DNA from: an uncultured bacterium
GTDB lineage: Bacteria; Cyanobacteriota; Vampirovibrionia; Gastranaerophilales; Gastranaerophilaceae
Length of the DNA stretch: 64,000 nucleotides
Reading direction: 5' to 3'
NCBI GenBank assembly: GCA_902779645.1
Contig: CACZCH010000006.1
Span: forward strand, 19,635 to 83,634
This document shows positions 27,031-36,609 of the stretch, piece after piece. The position numbers and the translations under genes were made by a program. Below the pieces are notes generated by a model, which was not told the DNA's origin, searched no databases, and saw only the letters and a program-made list of their open reading frames with translations. Numbering within the stretch: the first letter of the stretch is position 1; the number at the start of each line of letters is the position of its first letter.

Positions 27031-27921
27031 ATGGCTTTAAACAGTATAGATAGTATGAATATACCTAACCAAAACAGTTTTGTTCACGAAGCGGAAGTCG
27101 ACGGAATCGAGATTCTTGTCAACATGGCAAAACAAGGAAAAATTGACCCTTGGAATGTTGATATTGTTGATGTTACAGATAAATACTTAATGCACTTATT
27201 CCAGTCAAAAGCTCAGAATCTAAGACTTACGGGAAGAACACTTTTATTTGCTGCAATGCTTTTAAAGCTTAAATCAAACGTGCTCGAAGGCATTGATGTA
27301 ATGGACTTTGAACCTATACACGACGATGAGTACAATATTGAAGATGACGGAGTGCTGGAATACACTCCCGACGATTATATCCCGACAAGCAACGTAATTT
27401 CAATTGATGAAGTTTTGCAGAGAAGAACCTCAGTAAGGCTTAACCATAACCGTGTTGTAACCTTGCGTGACTTAATCCGTCAATTGGAATTCTACGAACA
27501 ATTAGACAGAAAACAATCATTAAAAAACTCTCTTGAAAGAGCCGCAAGGCGCAGAGTGCAAAATTATTCAAGATTATCTGCGGAAGACATCTCAAAAATG
27601 CAGCACGACGAATACATTGCAGAAGGTGTTGCACGTCTTAAAGATAACTTGGAAGAAATATTAAATCGTCAGGATAAAATTGAATTGAATGAACTAACTC
27701 TGCTTGGTATGGATAGAATAAGCGCCTATATCTCGCTCTTGTTCTTAACCGCAGAAAGCGACTACGATTTGGTTCAAGATGAATTTTATTCTGATTTGTA
27801 TGTCATAAAAAGAGAACACGTTGAGACTCAATCGGAAGAGTTCTACGAAAGTATTGAAAATGCTAAAAGCATATTAGCAGAACAAGGGGCAGAAAATGGA
27901 ACAGTTGAAATCCAGAATTGA
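27031..27921 (+). CDS. scpA: segregation and condensation protein A
   Basis: Kleisin subunit that bridges the SMC heads. 296 residues with the family start VDGIEILVNMAKQGKIDPWNVDIVDVTDKY (quoted in part), and LRLTGRTLLFAAMLLKLKS, both typical of ScpA's N-terminal SMC-binding domain. The C-terminal winged helix (LNELTLLGMDRISAYISLLF) follows. GGGGGAG at 27018-27024 is part of a hairpin. scpB begins 26 bases before its end. Confidence 0.95.
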   Translation: MALNSIDSMNIPNQNSFVHEAEVDGIEILVNMAKQGKIDPWNVDIVDVTDKYLMHLFQSKAQNLRLTGRTLLFAAMLLKLKSNVLEGIDVMDFEPIHDDEYNIEDDGVLEYTPDDYIPTSNVISIDEVLQRRTSVRLNHNRVVTLRDLIRQLEFYEQLDRKQSLKNSLERAARRRVQNYSRLSAEDISKMQHDEYIAEGVARLKDNLEEILNRQDKIELNELTLLGMDRISAYISLLFLTAESDYDLVQDEFYSDLYVIKREHVETQSEEFYESIENAKSILAEQGAENGTVEIQN

Positions 27922-28474
27922 AGCAGTTCTGTTTGTTACCGCAAAAGTTCTGCAAGTTAACGAAATAGCTGAGATATTAGGAGAAGAACCTGATACGGTC
28001 GAAGAAGCACTTTTAGAGCTTATTATGGACTACGCATCCCGCGAAGGCGCATTAGAAATTGATGACGAGAACGGGTATATTCTTCAAGTAAAACAAGAGC
28101 ATTTAGATATTGTTGAAAAGCTTTGTCCTGTTGAGTTAAAGCCACCGGTTCTTAAAACGCTTACGGTTATTGCCCTAAAAGAACCTATCCGTCAATCTTA
28201 TCTAAAGGAATTGCGTGGTTCAAATGCTTATGAACATGTTCAAGAACTTCTTGAAAAGGGACTCATTTCTCGTCACAAAGATAAAAACGGGCGCTCTTTT
28301 AATATAAAAACTACCCCGAAATTCGCGGAATATTTTAAACTCAAAGGCGATATCCGCGCACTTGTCAAAACTCTAAACATAGATAACGGTGTAAAAGATG
28401 ACCCTGCTGAAGAAGGGGTAAATAAAGGGGTAAATGAAGAGGTAAATGATGCTTTGGAAGAACAATTGGGCTAA
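27896..28474 (+). CDS. scpB: segregation and condensation protein B with repeat-encoded tail
   Basis: 192 residues with two winged-helix domains: RIEAVLFVTAKVLQVNEIAEILG at the start, and LKTLTVIALKEPIRQSYLKELRGSNAYEHVQELLEKGLI (quoted loosely) in the second. It pairs with ScpA on SMC. The last 20 residues, EEGVNKGVNEEVNDALEEQLG, are encoded by the GGGGTAAAT repeat and look like an added tail beyond the normal domain. It overlaps scpA by 26 bases and the next gene by 29 bases. Confidence 0.94.
   Translation: MEQLKSRIEAVLFVTAKVLQVNEIAEILGEEPDTVEEALLELIMDYASREGALEIDDENGYILQVKQEHLDIVEKLCPVELKPPVLKTLTVIALKEPIRQSYLKELRGSNAYEHVQELLEKGLISRHKDKNGRSFNIKTTPKFAEYFKLKGDIRALVKTLNIDNGVKDDPAEEGVNKGVNEEVNDALEEQLG
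28411..28448. repeat. GGGGTAAAT repeat inside scpB, locus 4
   Basis: AAGGGGTAAATAAAGGGGTAAATGAAGAGGTAAATG is read in frame as EGVNKGVNEEVN. The third unit supplies the GAGG ribosome-binding site and the ATG of the following gene. Confidence 0.85.
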
Positions 28475-29924
28475 AACATCTATAATCGTTCTTTTGGCAC
28501 TTTTGGCTATTTTTATTGAAGTTTTCTTTCTTTATAAAGCCGATATTTATTCAGCTCTCGGTAGTTTTTACACAAAAAGAGACAACTATCAAACTGCTCA
28601 AAAATATTATGAAAAATCATACCGGCTCGGAAATAATAAAAAAGAATTCAGAGAAAATTATGTTAATCTTCTCATAAATTCTCCGCTCACATTAGATGCC
28701 CAGCAAAGACTTGTTGATATAGCTGAAGATAATATTAAAGACAGCGCCCAAGAATCAGCCAAGTATTTTTTGTTTAACTTGAAAAGAGAAATACATAATA
28801 AATACCCCGAAAATTATATTCAACAAGCTCCCTACAATCAAAAAATCGTTCATTGGGGCAAACTTCCTATAACGTACTCTATTAAACAAACTAAAGATGT
28901 ACCTGATGAAATTGCACTTGCTGTAAATGACGCTTTTGACGCTTGGGAAAGAGCGAGTTCTGTCAGAATTCGTTTTGAAAAAGTTAACATAAATCCTGAT
29001 ATCTCAGTGTCGTTTACAGGATACAAAATTGACAACCCCAAATACGGCCAAAAATACGTTATAGCATATACTGTACCCGATATTACACAAAATAAATTAA
29101 ACAAAATGAACATGGTTCTAAATATATACAGCGTAGACGGTTCTTTATTTACTCCGGATCAAATATACAATACCGCTCTTCATGAAATATTTCACGCTCT
29201 CGGTTTTATGGGACACTGTGAAGATAAAAACAGTATTATGTACATGACTCATAATGATAATTATTCAGACACAGGAAATAGAAAAGAAATCTCCGAAAAC
29301 GATAAATCGACTTTGGAACTTTTTTATAAGATTAAACCGGATATTACAAATGCAGAAGAACTTAAATACGAATACATTCCGTATCCCGTTATCGGAGATA
29401 ATGCAGAGGTTAATTACGCTAAAGCTGATGAAGCCCGCTCATATATAAGAAAAGCTCCTACAATTCCTGCCGGGTACATTGATTTAGCTCAAACATATAT
29501 GAATAATAAAAACTATATGGCAGCAAGTGCAAACTTGGAAAAAGCGCTGAGACTTGCAGGTAATGATGAAACAAGAGCTCTTGCTCTTTATAATTTGGCT
29601 GTCGTCAACTATTATCAAGAAAATTACGAACTTGCACTGTTCTACATAGAAAAAGCTCAAGAAATTAAAGACGGCGAAGATTTGCATATCTTGAGTGCAG
29701 AAGTATATAAAAAACAAAAAAATTGGAACAAATGCATTAGCGAATATTCAAATTTATTAAACTCAAATCCCAATAAAATTGACTATGCAATAAATCTTGC
29801 AAATATATATTTTAATAATCGTAACTACCTAAAAGCAAGAAAAATCTTAAAAGATTATATAAAAAATAACCCGCAAGACAAAAACAACAAAAAATTTGCA
29901 CCTTATAAAATATTGTTATTCTAA
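28446..29924 (+). CDS. membrane-anchored metzincin-type metalloprotease with TPR repeats
   Basis: 492 residues. An N-terminal membrane helix (about 12-30) is followed by one TPR-like unit (ALGSFYTKRDNYQTAQKYYEKSYRLG). A matrixin-like domain comes next, with the zinc motif HEIFHALGFMGH (246-257) and an apparent Met-turn at SIMYM (about 263-267). TPR units follow from about 335 to the end. This is the metzincin HExxHxxGxxH arrangement with all ligands present. It probably acts outside the cytoplasmic membrane. It is coupled to scpB: the start (28446 or 28449) lies inside the scpB frame. Substrate unknown. Confidence 0.8.
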   Translation: MMLWKNNWAKTSIIVLLALLAIFIEVFFLYKADIYSALGSFYTKRDNYQTAQKYYEKSYRLGNNKKEFRENYVNLLINSPLTLDAQQRLVDIAEDNIKDSAQESAKYFLFNLKREIHNKYPENYIQQAPYNQKIVHWGKLPITYSIKQTKDVPDEIALAVNDAFDAWERASSVRIRFEKVNINPDISVSFTGYKIDNPKYGQKYVIAYTVPDITQNKLNKMNMVLNIYSVDGSLFTPDQIYNTALHEIFHALGFMGHCEDKNSIMYMTHNDNYSDTGNRKEISENDKSTLELFYKIKPDITNAEELKYEYIPYPVIGDNAEVNYAKADEARSYIRKAPTIPAGYIDLAQTYMNNKNYMAASANLEKALRLAGNDETRALALYNLAVVNYYQENYELALFYIEKAQEIKDGEDLHILSAEVYKKQKNWNKCISEYSNLLNSNPNKIDYAINLANIYFNNRNYLKARKILKDYIKNNPQDKNNKKFAPYKILLF

Positions 29925-29947
29925 GAATTTTATGCTAATTTACCCTT

Positions 29948-30160
29948 ATGAAAATCGATAAAATCCAATCATATATAACACCAAAGACAACCGGTTATGC
30001 ATCAGCTATCGGATTAGGATTATCTGCAATGAGCGGTATATACAAAAATAAAACCTTAAAAAAAGCCCATAAACCGCTTGCTTTGGTTACTGCAGGACTA
30101 ACCATTCTTCATATAGGGTTAATAGAATATTATCATTATAAATACAAACATAAGCAGTAA
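29948..30160 (+). CDS. small hypothetical membrane protein
   Basis: 70 residues: MKIDKIQSYITPKTTGYASA, a glycine-rich hydrophobic segment (about 18-32), a second hydrophobic segment (about 43-60), and a basic HYKYKHKQ end. The gap to the previous gene is 23 bases and there is no strong ribosome-binding site, so it depends on coupling or is weakly expressed. No known family. Confidence 0.5.
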   Translation: MKIDKIQSYITPKTTGYASAIGLGLSAMSGIYKNKTLKKAHKPLALVTAGLTILHIGLIEYYHYKYKHKQ

Positions 30161-30162
30161 AT

Positions 30163-30175
30163 ATTTGTAACAAAT
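30163..30175. promoter_or_regulatory. ATTTGTAACAAAT palindrome, site 3
   Basis: A perfect 13-base palindrome about 70 bases upstream of the NrtR-like gene and about 45 bases upstream of a TATAAT box at 30219-30224. Confidence 0.5.
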
Positions 30176-30242
30176 TATATTAGTTACTATCTTGTTTTTG
30201 TATTGTTTATTATACAATTATAATGGTAGAGGGTAAAATTAA

Positions 30243-30923
30243 ATGTTTAATGAAGTTAAAACACACGAGATTACAGTCGACATTGTTATTTTGACAATAA
30301 AAAATAATTCTTTGAATGTACTTCTGGTTAAACGTAATAACGAACCGTTCAAAGATAAGTGGGCAATCCCGGGCGGATATGTAAGAATGTCCGAAAACCT
30401 TGATGAAGCAGCTATGCGAGTTCTTAAAGAAAAAACGAACGTTGAAAATATTTATCTTGAACAATTATACACTTTCGGAGACCCTCTTAGACACCCCGTA
30501 TCACGTGTAATTACTTGCGCATATTTTGCACTCATCCGTTCTGAAGATGTCGAAGTTGTTACAACAGACGACCTTGCTTGGCACAAAGTTTCCGAGCTTC
30601 CGCCTCTTGCATTTGACCACAAGGAGATTATTGAATATTCTCTTAAAAGAACTCGTGAGCGCTTGGAAATGTGCCCTGTTGCATATCAATTATTAAACGA
30701 AAAATTTACACTCACTGAAATGCAAAAAGCTTATGAAATGATTATGGAAAAGAAGCTGGATAAACGCAATTTCAGAAAGAAAGTTATCTCTACGGAAGGG
30801 CTCAGAGAACTCAATGAATTCTCTAAATCATCTTCCAAAAGACCCGCAAGATTGTACACTTTTGATAACATCAAACTAAATTCAAAACGTGCACATTTCA
30901 TAAAAAAAGGAACGAAGGGGTAA
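30243..30923 (+). CDS. NrtR-like transcriptional regulator (Nudix-like plus winged helix)
   Basis: 226 residues. The N-terminal half is a Nudix fold (VLLVKRNNEPFKDKWAIPGGY), but the Nudix box is degenerate. The first catalytic Glu of REUxEE is Val (RVLKEK) and the final Gly is Asn, so hydrolysis is unlikely. The C-terminal half (FTLTEMQKAYEMIMEKKLDKRNFRKK...RPARLYTF) is the winged helix of the NrtR family, whose members sense ADP-ribose and control NAD or sugar genes. GAGGG precedes the start. The stop codon is formed by a GGGGTAA repeat unit. Confidence 0.85.
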   Translation: MFNEVKTHEITVDIVILTIKNNSLNVLLVKRNNEPFKDKWAIPGGYVRMSENLDEAAMRVLKEKTNVENIYLEQLYTFGDPLRHPVSRVITCAYFALIRSEDVEVVTTDDLAWHKVSELPPLAFDHKEIIEYSLKRTRERLEMCPVAYQLLNEKFTLTEMQKAYEMIMEKKLDKRNFRKKVISTEGLRELNEFSKSSSKRPARLYTFDNIKLNSKRAHFIKKGTKG

Positions 30924-30960
30924 AGGGGCAAATATATAGGGATAAGTCAAAGGAGTAAAT
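30915..30960. repeat. GGGGTAAA repeat, locus 5
   Basis: AAGGGGTAAAGGGGCAAATATATAGGGATAAG and AGGAGTAAAT span the end of the NrtR-like gene and the gap after it. Confidence 0.75.
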
Positions 30961-31048
30961 TAACAAATCTTTCTCCGGTATTTTGCAAAAATGAATATAA
31001 ATAGTGTAGTGCAAGTATTTGCACCAGTTAAAAAAGAGGTATATACAA

Positions 31049-31273
31049 ATGTTAAAATTTCTTTGGACAATAATGGTAATATCAGCAATATTAATGACTG
31101 TTTTGATTCTTATGCATTCACCTAAAGGTGACGGCATAGCTGGGATAGGAAATGCCGCTCAAATGTTTACATCTCAAAAAAGCGCTGAAAAAGGATTGAA
31201 CAAATTAACAGGCATTGTCGCTCTGATATTTGTAGTATGTGTGTTTATACTCGGTTTCGGATTAGTTCACTAA
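31049..31273 (+). CDS. secG: preprotein translocase subunit SecG
   Basis: A 74-residue inner-membrane protein of the Sec translocon. ATG 31049 is chosen over an upstream TTG because AAGAGGT lies 8 bases before it. TM helix 1 (LWTIMVISAILMTVLILMH), the conserved cytoplasmic loop SPKGDGIAGIGNAAQMFTSQ, then TM helix 2 (IVALIFVVCVFILGFGLV). The loop is the family hallmark. It ends at a bidirectional hairpin. Confidence 0.93.
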   Translation: MLKFLWTIMVISAILMTVLILMHSPKGDGIAGIGNAAQMFTSQKSAEKGLNKLTGIVALIFVVCVFILGFGLVH

Positions 31274-31298
31274 TACTCAAATAAAAATTTTTACTAAA

Positions 31299-31330
31299 CA
31301 AAAAGCGGTAATAAAATTACCGCTTTTTGT
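31299..31330. terminator. bidirectional terminator between secG and the vWA gene
   Basis: Near-perfect hairpin ACAAAAAGCGGTAA / TTACCGCTTTTTGT with a TAAAA loop. It has A and T tracts suited to both strands. Confidence 0.9.
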
Positions 31331-31338
31331 TAGCTTTA

Positions 31339-32250
31339 TTAATCAGCTATAAACTCATAACTTTGCTTTTTAATCTCTTGTTTAGTTGCAGGTTGTGACT
31401 GAATTGTTTTTGTAAGAGTAGTCGAAAAATCACTCAAATTATCTACATTATACATATGTCCGCCGGTTGTTGAAGCAAGACAAGAAAGTGATTTGGAATA
31501 CGATGAAGCTAAAACCACATCTATATGTATATCAGAGCGTTTTTTCATAAGATTTCTTGCAAATGCACAGGGGTCGCCTCCGCAGTTTTCACCGCCGTCT
31601 GTTATAAGAATAATTTTCTTTGGACTCGTTGTGTCGAGATTTGCAAAATCCTGATATGCGGCTCTGTCTAGTGCATAAACTAATGGAGTTGCTCCGCCTA
31701 TATCAACAGAGTTCATACCTGCTAAAATTGAATTATAGTTAGCGCTAATAATGGGGGCAACTTGTTTTGTAGCACTGCAAGCCCCGCGTGTTGTTCCAAT
31801 CGGACTTTTCTCCGTTACAACGGTAAATTTGTTACCGTTTTTAACTATTTTCTTTACATCTTGAAGAGTATGAATACTTGACGGATTCGTTCCGTTGCTG
31901 TCATGACCGAATACTCTAAAACCGACTTTCGTAGAAGATGGTATTTGAGCAACAATAGCAGACATACTTCTTTTTGCAGCTGTTATCCAATTAGACATAC
32001 TGCCTGAAAAATCCATTACAATCTCTATTGTATCTACCTGCGTTTTATTAACGATATTATTATTAACATAATTTTGAGCGTAATAATTGTTGTAATAATT
32101 TTGATTAACACTGTTTGCCGGAGAAGTTATTGTTTGTCCTGATTGATTTTTAACAGTTCCTGATGTATTTATCGTATATTTTGCTGCAAAAACTGCTGTT
32201 GTTGCAATCGTAACTCCGGTTAGCAATAATGCCAAAAACTTTTTATTCAT
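31339..32250 (-). CDS. secreted von Willebrand factor A domain protein
   Basis: 303 residues. Signal peptide (MNKKFLALLLTGVTIATTAVFA), an Asn/Tyr/Gln-rich linker (about 45-68), then a vWA domain with the MIDAS motif DFSGS (80-84), the GGATPL threonine loop and LITDGGENC. All metal ligands appear present, so a metal-dependent binding protein of the cell surface or periplasm is likely. Four Cys in the domain could form disulfides. GGAGAAAT precedes the start. The partner is unknown. Confidence 0.88.
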   Translation of the reverse strand: MNKKFLALLLTGVTIATTAVFAAKYTINTSGTVKNQSGQTITSPANSVNQNYYNNYYAQNYVNNNIVNKTQVDTIEIVMDFSGSMSNWITAAKRSMSAIVAQIPSSTKVGFRVFGHDSNGTNPSSIHTLQDVKKIVKNGNKFTVVTEKSPIGTTRGACSATKQVAPIISANYNSILAGMNSVDIGGATPLVYALDRAAYQDFANLDTTSPKKIILITDGGENCGGDPCAFARNLMKKRSDIHIDVVLASSYSKSLSCLASTTGGHMYNVDNLSDFSTTLTKTIQSQPATKQEIKKQSYEFIAD

Positions 32251-32397
32251 ACCATTTCTCCTGTGTAAAAATATTATACACTATTCTATGCGTATAACGA
32301 AAAGCTGATAAAAAATGTTTAAAATTATTAATATATGATTAATTTTTCTTGATTTTCAAAAAATAACATTAAAATAATAATATACGGAGTCAAGAAT

Positions 32398-34989
32398 ATG
32401 ATTAATTTTGAAAAATTTACAAACTATTCACAGGAAATTATTTTTGCGGCAAATGCTAAAAAAGATTTCTACAAGAATACCGAAGTCCAACCGGAACACA
32501 TTGTTATGGCAATGATTGAGGATAAAGGGATTTCTAAAGACTATCTTGAAGAATTAAAGCTTTTAAACCAAGATTTTATTAATGCTGTTGTATCAAAGAT
32601 AAAAGAATTGCCGACAATTTCTGGTGCTCCAAGCGGTCAGCAGGTATTTTTATCACGTGATACAAATGCACTGTTAGAAATCGCGACACAGGAGGCAGAA
32701 AACTTAAAAGATGAATTTATCGGAATTGAATGTATCTTAATAGCTATGACCAAGTTAGACGGTTCTAATATTAAAGAGCTTTTAAGAAAACACAGAGTTG
32801 ATACAAATTCAATTCTAAATGCTATGAAAAAAATAAGAGGTAATAAAAAAGTGGATACTAAAAATGCAGAAGAAAATATGAAGGCTTTGGAAAAATATTC
32901 AACAGACTTGACCGAACGCGCCAGAAAGGGAAAATTAGACCCCGTTATCGGCAGGGATGAAGAAGTCAGACGTATTATCCAAGTCCTAAACAGAAGAACG
33001 AAAAATAACCCAGTTCTAATCGGTGAACCGGGGGTTGGTAAAACCGCTATTGTTGAAGGTTTAGCTCAAAGAATTATCCGCGGTGATGTTCCTGAGAGTT
33101 TAAAAGAGGTTAAATTAATCTCTCTTGACTTAGGTGCATTAGTTGCAGGTGCAAAATTCAGAGGTGAATTTGAAGAAAGACTTAAAGCTGTTTTAAAAGA
33201 AGTTCAGGAATCAAACGGTGAGATTGTTATGTTCATTGATGAGCTTCATACCGTAGTCGGGGCCGGCGCAACCGAAGGTTCAATGGATGCGGGGAACCTT
33301 CTTAAACCGATGCTTGCAAGAGGAGAATTAAGAACAATCGGTGCTACTACCATTAACGAATACCGCAAATACATCGAAAAAGACCCTGCTTTAGAAAGAC
33401 GTTTTCAGCCGGTTCTTGTTGATGAACCGTCAGTAGAGGATACAATCTCTATCTTGAGAGGTTTAAAAGGTAAGTACGAAGTTCACCATGGAGTTCGTAT
33501 CTTAGACAGCGCTCTTATTGCAGCGGCACAACTTTCTGACAGATATATTACAGACAGATTTTTGCCTGATAAAGCAATTGATTTAATCGATGAAGCTGCT
33601 TCGGCTTTGCGTATTGAGATTGACTCAATGCCTGAAGAAATCGATGTTATGATGAGACAGAAAATTCAATTGGAAATCGAAAGAGAAGCCTTGAAAAAAG
33701 AAACATCTCCCGAATGTATTGCAAAAATTGATAAATTAACAACCGAAATAGACGAATTAAACGGTAAAATTGATACTCTTAAAGCCCAATGGGAAGTCGA
33801 GAAAAATACAATTACGGGTGAAGCAGGTATAAAAGAGGAAATCGATAAAGTTAAAACCAAAATTGCAGAAGCTGAACGTAATACGGATTTACAAACAGCT
33901 GCAGAGCTTAAATACGGGAAGTTGATGGAACTTGAAAAGAAACTTCAATCAATTCAAGGAAAAGAAAAAAGTGAAAACCGTTTATTAAAAGAAGAAATTG
34001 ACGGCGATGATATTGCTGCGATAGTTTCTAAATGGACAGGAATCCCCGTAACAAAACTAGTAGAAAGCGAAATGCAGAAACTCTTACGAATGGAAGATGT
34101 TTTACATAAACGACTTATTGGTCAAGAGGAAGCTGTTAATACTGTATCTGACGCAATCCGTCGTGCCCGTTCAGGTTTAAAAGACCCGAAACGTCCTATT
34201 GGTACTTTTATTTTCCTGGGCCCGACAGGTGTTGGTAAAACCGAACTTGCAAAAACTTTAGCAGAATTCTTGTTCAATGATGAAGAAGCAATCGTAAGAA
34301 TCGATATGTCAGAATATATGGAAAAACATAATGTTGCAAGACTTGTCGGTGCGCCTCCTGGATATGTCGGATATGAAGAAGGCGGACAATTAACGGAAGC
34401 AGTCAGAAGAAAACCGTACTCAGTTGTGCTTTTTGATGAAATCGAAAAAGCACACCCTGATGTATTCAATATTATGCTCCAAATCTTTGATGACGGTCGT
34501 TTAACCGATTCAAAAGGCAGAACTGTTGACTTTAAAAATACTGTAATAATTATGACTTCAAATATCGGAAGCGACATTATCTTAGAAGATTCTATTAATA
34601 ACACTGGCTCTAATTTTGAAGAAACAAAAGAAAAAGTTAACGCTGTAATGAGAGAACGGTTTAAACCGGAATTTCTAAACAGAGTTGATGAAACTATTTT
34701 CTTTAAAGGCTTGACAATGGCACAATTGTCATCAATCGTCGATATTCAAATAGAAAATTTGAGAAAACTCCTGAAAGACCACAATATGACTTGCGAGATT
34801 ACTGAAGATGCAAAAGAACTTCTTGCTCGAAGAGGATTTAACCCAATTTATGGTGCAAGACCTTTAAAAAGAGTAATCAGACAAATGGTTGAAAACCCGC
34901 TTTCAAAACTCATCTTGTCTCAAAAATTTATCGACGGCGACTGCATAAAAATAGATACTAAAGATGATGATATCGTGTTTGAAAAATAA
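32398..34989 (+). CDS. clpB: ATP-dependent disaggregase ClpB
   Basis: Hsp100 chaperone of 863 residues. N domain (about 1-145), AAA1 with GEPGVGKT (209-216), the middle coiled-coil domain of ClpB length (about 410-530), and AAA2 with GPTGVGKT (608-615). The C-terminal part has [11 protein letters not shown]. The long middle domain and the absence of an IGF loop argue for ClpB, not ClpA or ClpC. It works with DnaK, DnaJ and GrpE, two of which are also in the window. No heat-shock operator is recognised upstream. Confidence 0.96.
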   Translation: MINFEKFTNYSQEIIFAANAKKDFYKNTEVQPEHIVMAMIEDKGISKDYLEELKLLNQDFINAVVSKIKELPTISGAPSGQQVFLSRDTNALLEIATQEAENLKDEFIGIECILIAMTKLDGSNIKELLRKHRVDTNSILNAMKKIRGNKKVDTKNAEENMKALEKYSTDLTERARKGKLDPVIGRDEEVRRIIQVLNRRTKNNPVLIGEPGVGKTAIVEGLAQRIIRGDVPESLKEVKLISLDLGALVAGAKFRGEFEERLKAVLKEVQESNGEIVMFIDELHTVVGAGATEGSMDAGNLLKPMLARGELRTIGATTINEYRKYIEKDPALERRFQPVLVDEPSVEDTISILRGLKGKYEVHHGVRILDSALIAAAQLSDRYITDRFLPDKAIDLIDEAASALRIEIDSMPEEIDVMMRQKIQLEIEREALKKETSPECIAKIDKLTTEIDELNGKIDTLKAQWEVEKNTITGEAGIKEEIDKVKTKIAEAERNTDLQTAAELKYGKLMELEKKLQSIQGKEKSENRLLKEEIDGDDIAAIVSKWTGIPVTKLVESEMQKLLRMEDVLHKRLIGQEEAVNTVSDAIRRARSGLKDPKRPIGTFIFLGPTGVGKTELAKTLAEFLFNDEEAIVRIDMSEYMEKHNVARLVGAPPGYVGYEEGGQLTEAVRRKPYSVVLFDEIEKAHPDVFNIMLQIFDDGRLTDSKGRTVDFKNTVIIMTSNIGSDIILEDSINNTGSNFEETKEKVNAVMRERFKPEFLNRVDETIFFKGLTMAQLSSIVDIQIENLRKLLKDHNMTCEITEDAKELLARRGFNPIYGARPLKRVIRQMVENPLSKLILSQKFIDGDCIKIDTKDDDIVFEK

Positions 34990-34992
34990 AAT

Positions 34993-35025
34993 AAAACGGC
35001 GCTGAAGTTTTTCAGCGCCGTTTTA
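34993..35025. terminator. terminator between clpB and the glycosyltransferase gene
   Basis: Perfect 14-bp stem AAAACGGCGCTGAA / TTCAGCGCCGTTTT with a GTTT loop, and T/A tracts on both sides. Confidence 0.9.
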
Positions 35026-35036
35026 TATATTTTTAT

Positions 35037-35909
35037 TTAATTAAATTTTTTATATTTTTTAGACATAAAACATAACTCAATGCCGCAAATTGTAACCAGT
35101 TTATATTTTGTCCAATCCTTATATAGATTTTTTAATGAAAAAATTCTTTCAATTATATTATTCGTTTTTGACTTTTGTTTATACGCAATATTCAAAACTT
35201 CTTTTCTTATTTTTTCGTCTTTACTTAAAGTATCAAGTATTTTATCTTGAACTATAAAACTGCTTTTTACCCTTTCATCTAGGTTACTTGAGGTTGAATT
35301 TTCCGGATATATGCGATACTTAATAAGAGGTTCTTCCATATTTGTCATTTTTAAATATTGAACAGCTTTTGCGTATAATAAATAATCCTCAGCATACAAA
35401 GCTTCATCAGTATACCTTAAATTATATTTATCAAAATCAGCTTTTCTAAACATAATTGTCGGATGAATAAATGCACAATCTGCAAGTAAATCCATAACCA
35501 TCACATCTTTTGGCTTTTTAATTACATTTTTTGAATCAATTACTTCAGCATATCCGCCTACAAGCGAATATTGGGAATGCTTTTCCAAATATTCAATTTG
35601 TTTCTCAAATCTGTCAGGAAAACTTATATCATCAGAATCCATTCTTGCAATGTATTCACCTTTTGCCCTATCCCAACCGTTATTTAGGGCTGCTACTATA
35701 CCTTGATTTTCCTGTTTTAAATAAATAATTCTATCATCTTTGTATGACAAAATAACGTCTTCTGCATTGTTCGTTGAACCGTCATTAATAATTATAAATT
35801 CAAAGTTTGAAAACGTTTGATTTAATATACTCTCAATTGCCGTTCGCAAAAATTCTTCTTTTGTATTATAAACCGGCATTAATACAGATATCCATTTTGA
35901 ACTATTCAT
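35037..35909 (-). CDS. family 2 glycosyltransferase
   Basis: 290 residues. ATG 35909 has AGGAG 7 bases upstream; the open frame continues further but without a signal. GT-A fold: ISVLMPVYNTKEEFLRTAIE at the start, IIINDGST (nucleotide binding), GWDRAKGEYIARMDSDD (DSD metal motif near residue 95), and AEDYLLYAKA as the catalytic ED region. It probably transfers a sugar in surface polysaccharide or lipid-glycan assembly. No other glycan genes are adjacent. Confidence 0.9.
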   Translation of the reverse strand: MNSSKWISVLMPVYNTKEEFLRTAIESILNQTFSNFEFIIINDGSTNNAEDVILSYKDDRIIYLKQENQGIVAALNNGWDRAKGEYIARMDSDDISFPDRFEKQIEYLEKHSQYSLVGGYAEVIDSKNVIKKPKDVMVMDLLADCAFIHPTIMFRKADFDKYNLRYTDEALYAEDYLLYAKAVQYLKMTNMEEPLIKYRIYPENSTSSNLDERVKSSFIVQDKILDTLSKDEKIRKEVLNIAYKQKSKTNNIIERIFSLKNLYKDWTKYKLVTICGIELCFMSKKYKKFN

Positions 35910-35981
35910 AAAACGCTCCTTTTCAAAATTACAACGAAATTGTATCGTTTGCAAGTCTAAACAGGAGCTTAAAAAAATTCT

Positions 35982-36533
35982 TCAATCCAATGAAAGCATA
36001 TAAACAGATATTGCGGATATTAAAATAACGCTTACTACAAACCAAAACGCAACAGAAATTAAAGGATTAAATCCCAGTTCATTTGGTTCTTCTGATTCAT
36101 TAAAATTTTTAATAACATTTTTTGAAAAATCAGGCTTAGATTCCAACTTTGTTTTTCTAAAAGAATCACGCATAAGTTTTCTTATATGATAGCTATCTTC
36201 CAATTCTTTTCTTGCCTTTTTATTATTAATTGTATATTTTCTTATTTTCACATTTTCCTCCTCTGGTAATTCATTATCTATATATGCGGAAAGATTTTTT
36301 TTGAAGAATTGATACTGGTGTGAAGAATGAGTATTTGTAGAAAAAACTTCTTCCTTTTCTGTGCTGGAGCCTTTTTTTATGTCAGAAAAAAGAGAACGAA
36401 TAATATTTAATTTTGCACGACAAGTCGGACATTCCCTCAAATGCTCTTCAACTTTTTCTTTTAATGACTCAGATAAATCTCCGTCTATATAAAACGAGAT
36501 TAGTACATCCATTTGTAAACAAGTTATTTCCAT
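35982..36533 (-). CDS. membrane-anchored anti-sigma factor (ZAS type)
   Basis: 183 residues. The N-terminal zinc-binding anti-sigma module has HLRECPTC (His31, Cys35, Cys38) and an upstream Cys5. A second module (FFKKNLSAYIDNELPEEE, about 75-92) resembles the same fold without the cysteines. One membrane helix (VAFWFVVSVILISAISVYML) near the C-terminus. It lies downstream of the ECF sigma gene on the same strand, the standard arrangement for a sigma/anti-sigma pair. A 76-base gap with a palindromic repeat separates them. Confidence 0.87.
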   Translation of the reverse strand: MEITCLQMDVLISFYIDGDLSESLKEKVEEHLRECPTCRAKLNIIRSLFSDIKKGSSTEKEEVFSTNTHSSHQYQFFKKNLSAYIDNELPEEENVKIRKYTINNKKARKELEDSYHIRKLMRDSFRKTKLESKPDFSKNVIKNFNESEEPNELGFNPLISVAFWFVVSVILISAISVYMLSLD

Positions 36534-36566
36534 TTTTACTCCATAGAAGAGGGTTTAATAACACTG

Positions 36567-36600
36567 CCCCCTCACCCCTGCCCTCTCCCTCAGGGAGAGG
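36567..36600. repeat. CCCCTCACCCCTGCCCTCTCC palindromic repeat, copy 2
   Basis: Hairpin CCTCTCCCT / AGGGAGAGG preceded by CCCCTCACCCC, in the gap between the sigma and anti-sigma genes. Related to the copy before scpA. Confidence 0.7.
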
Positions 36601-36609
36601 AAGCTTAAT

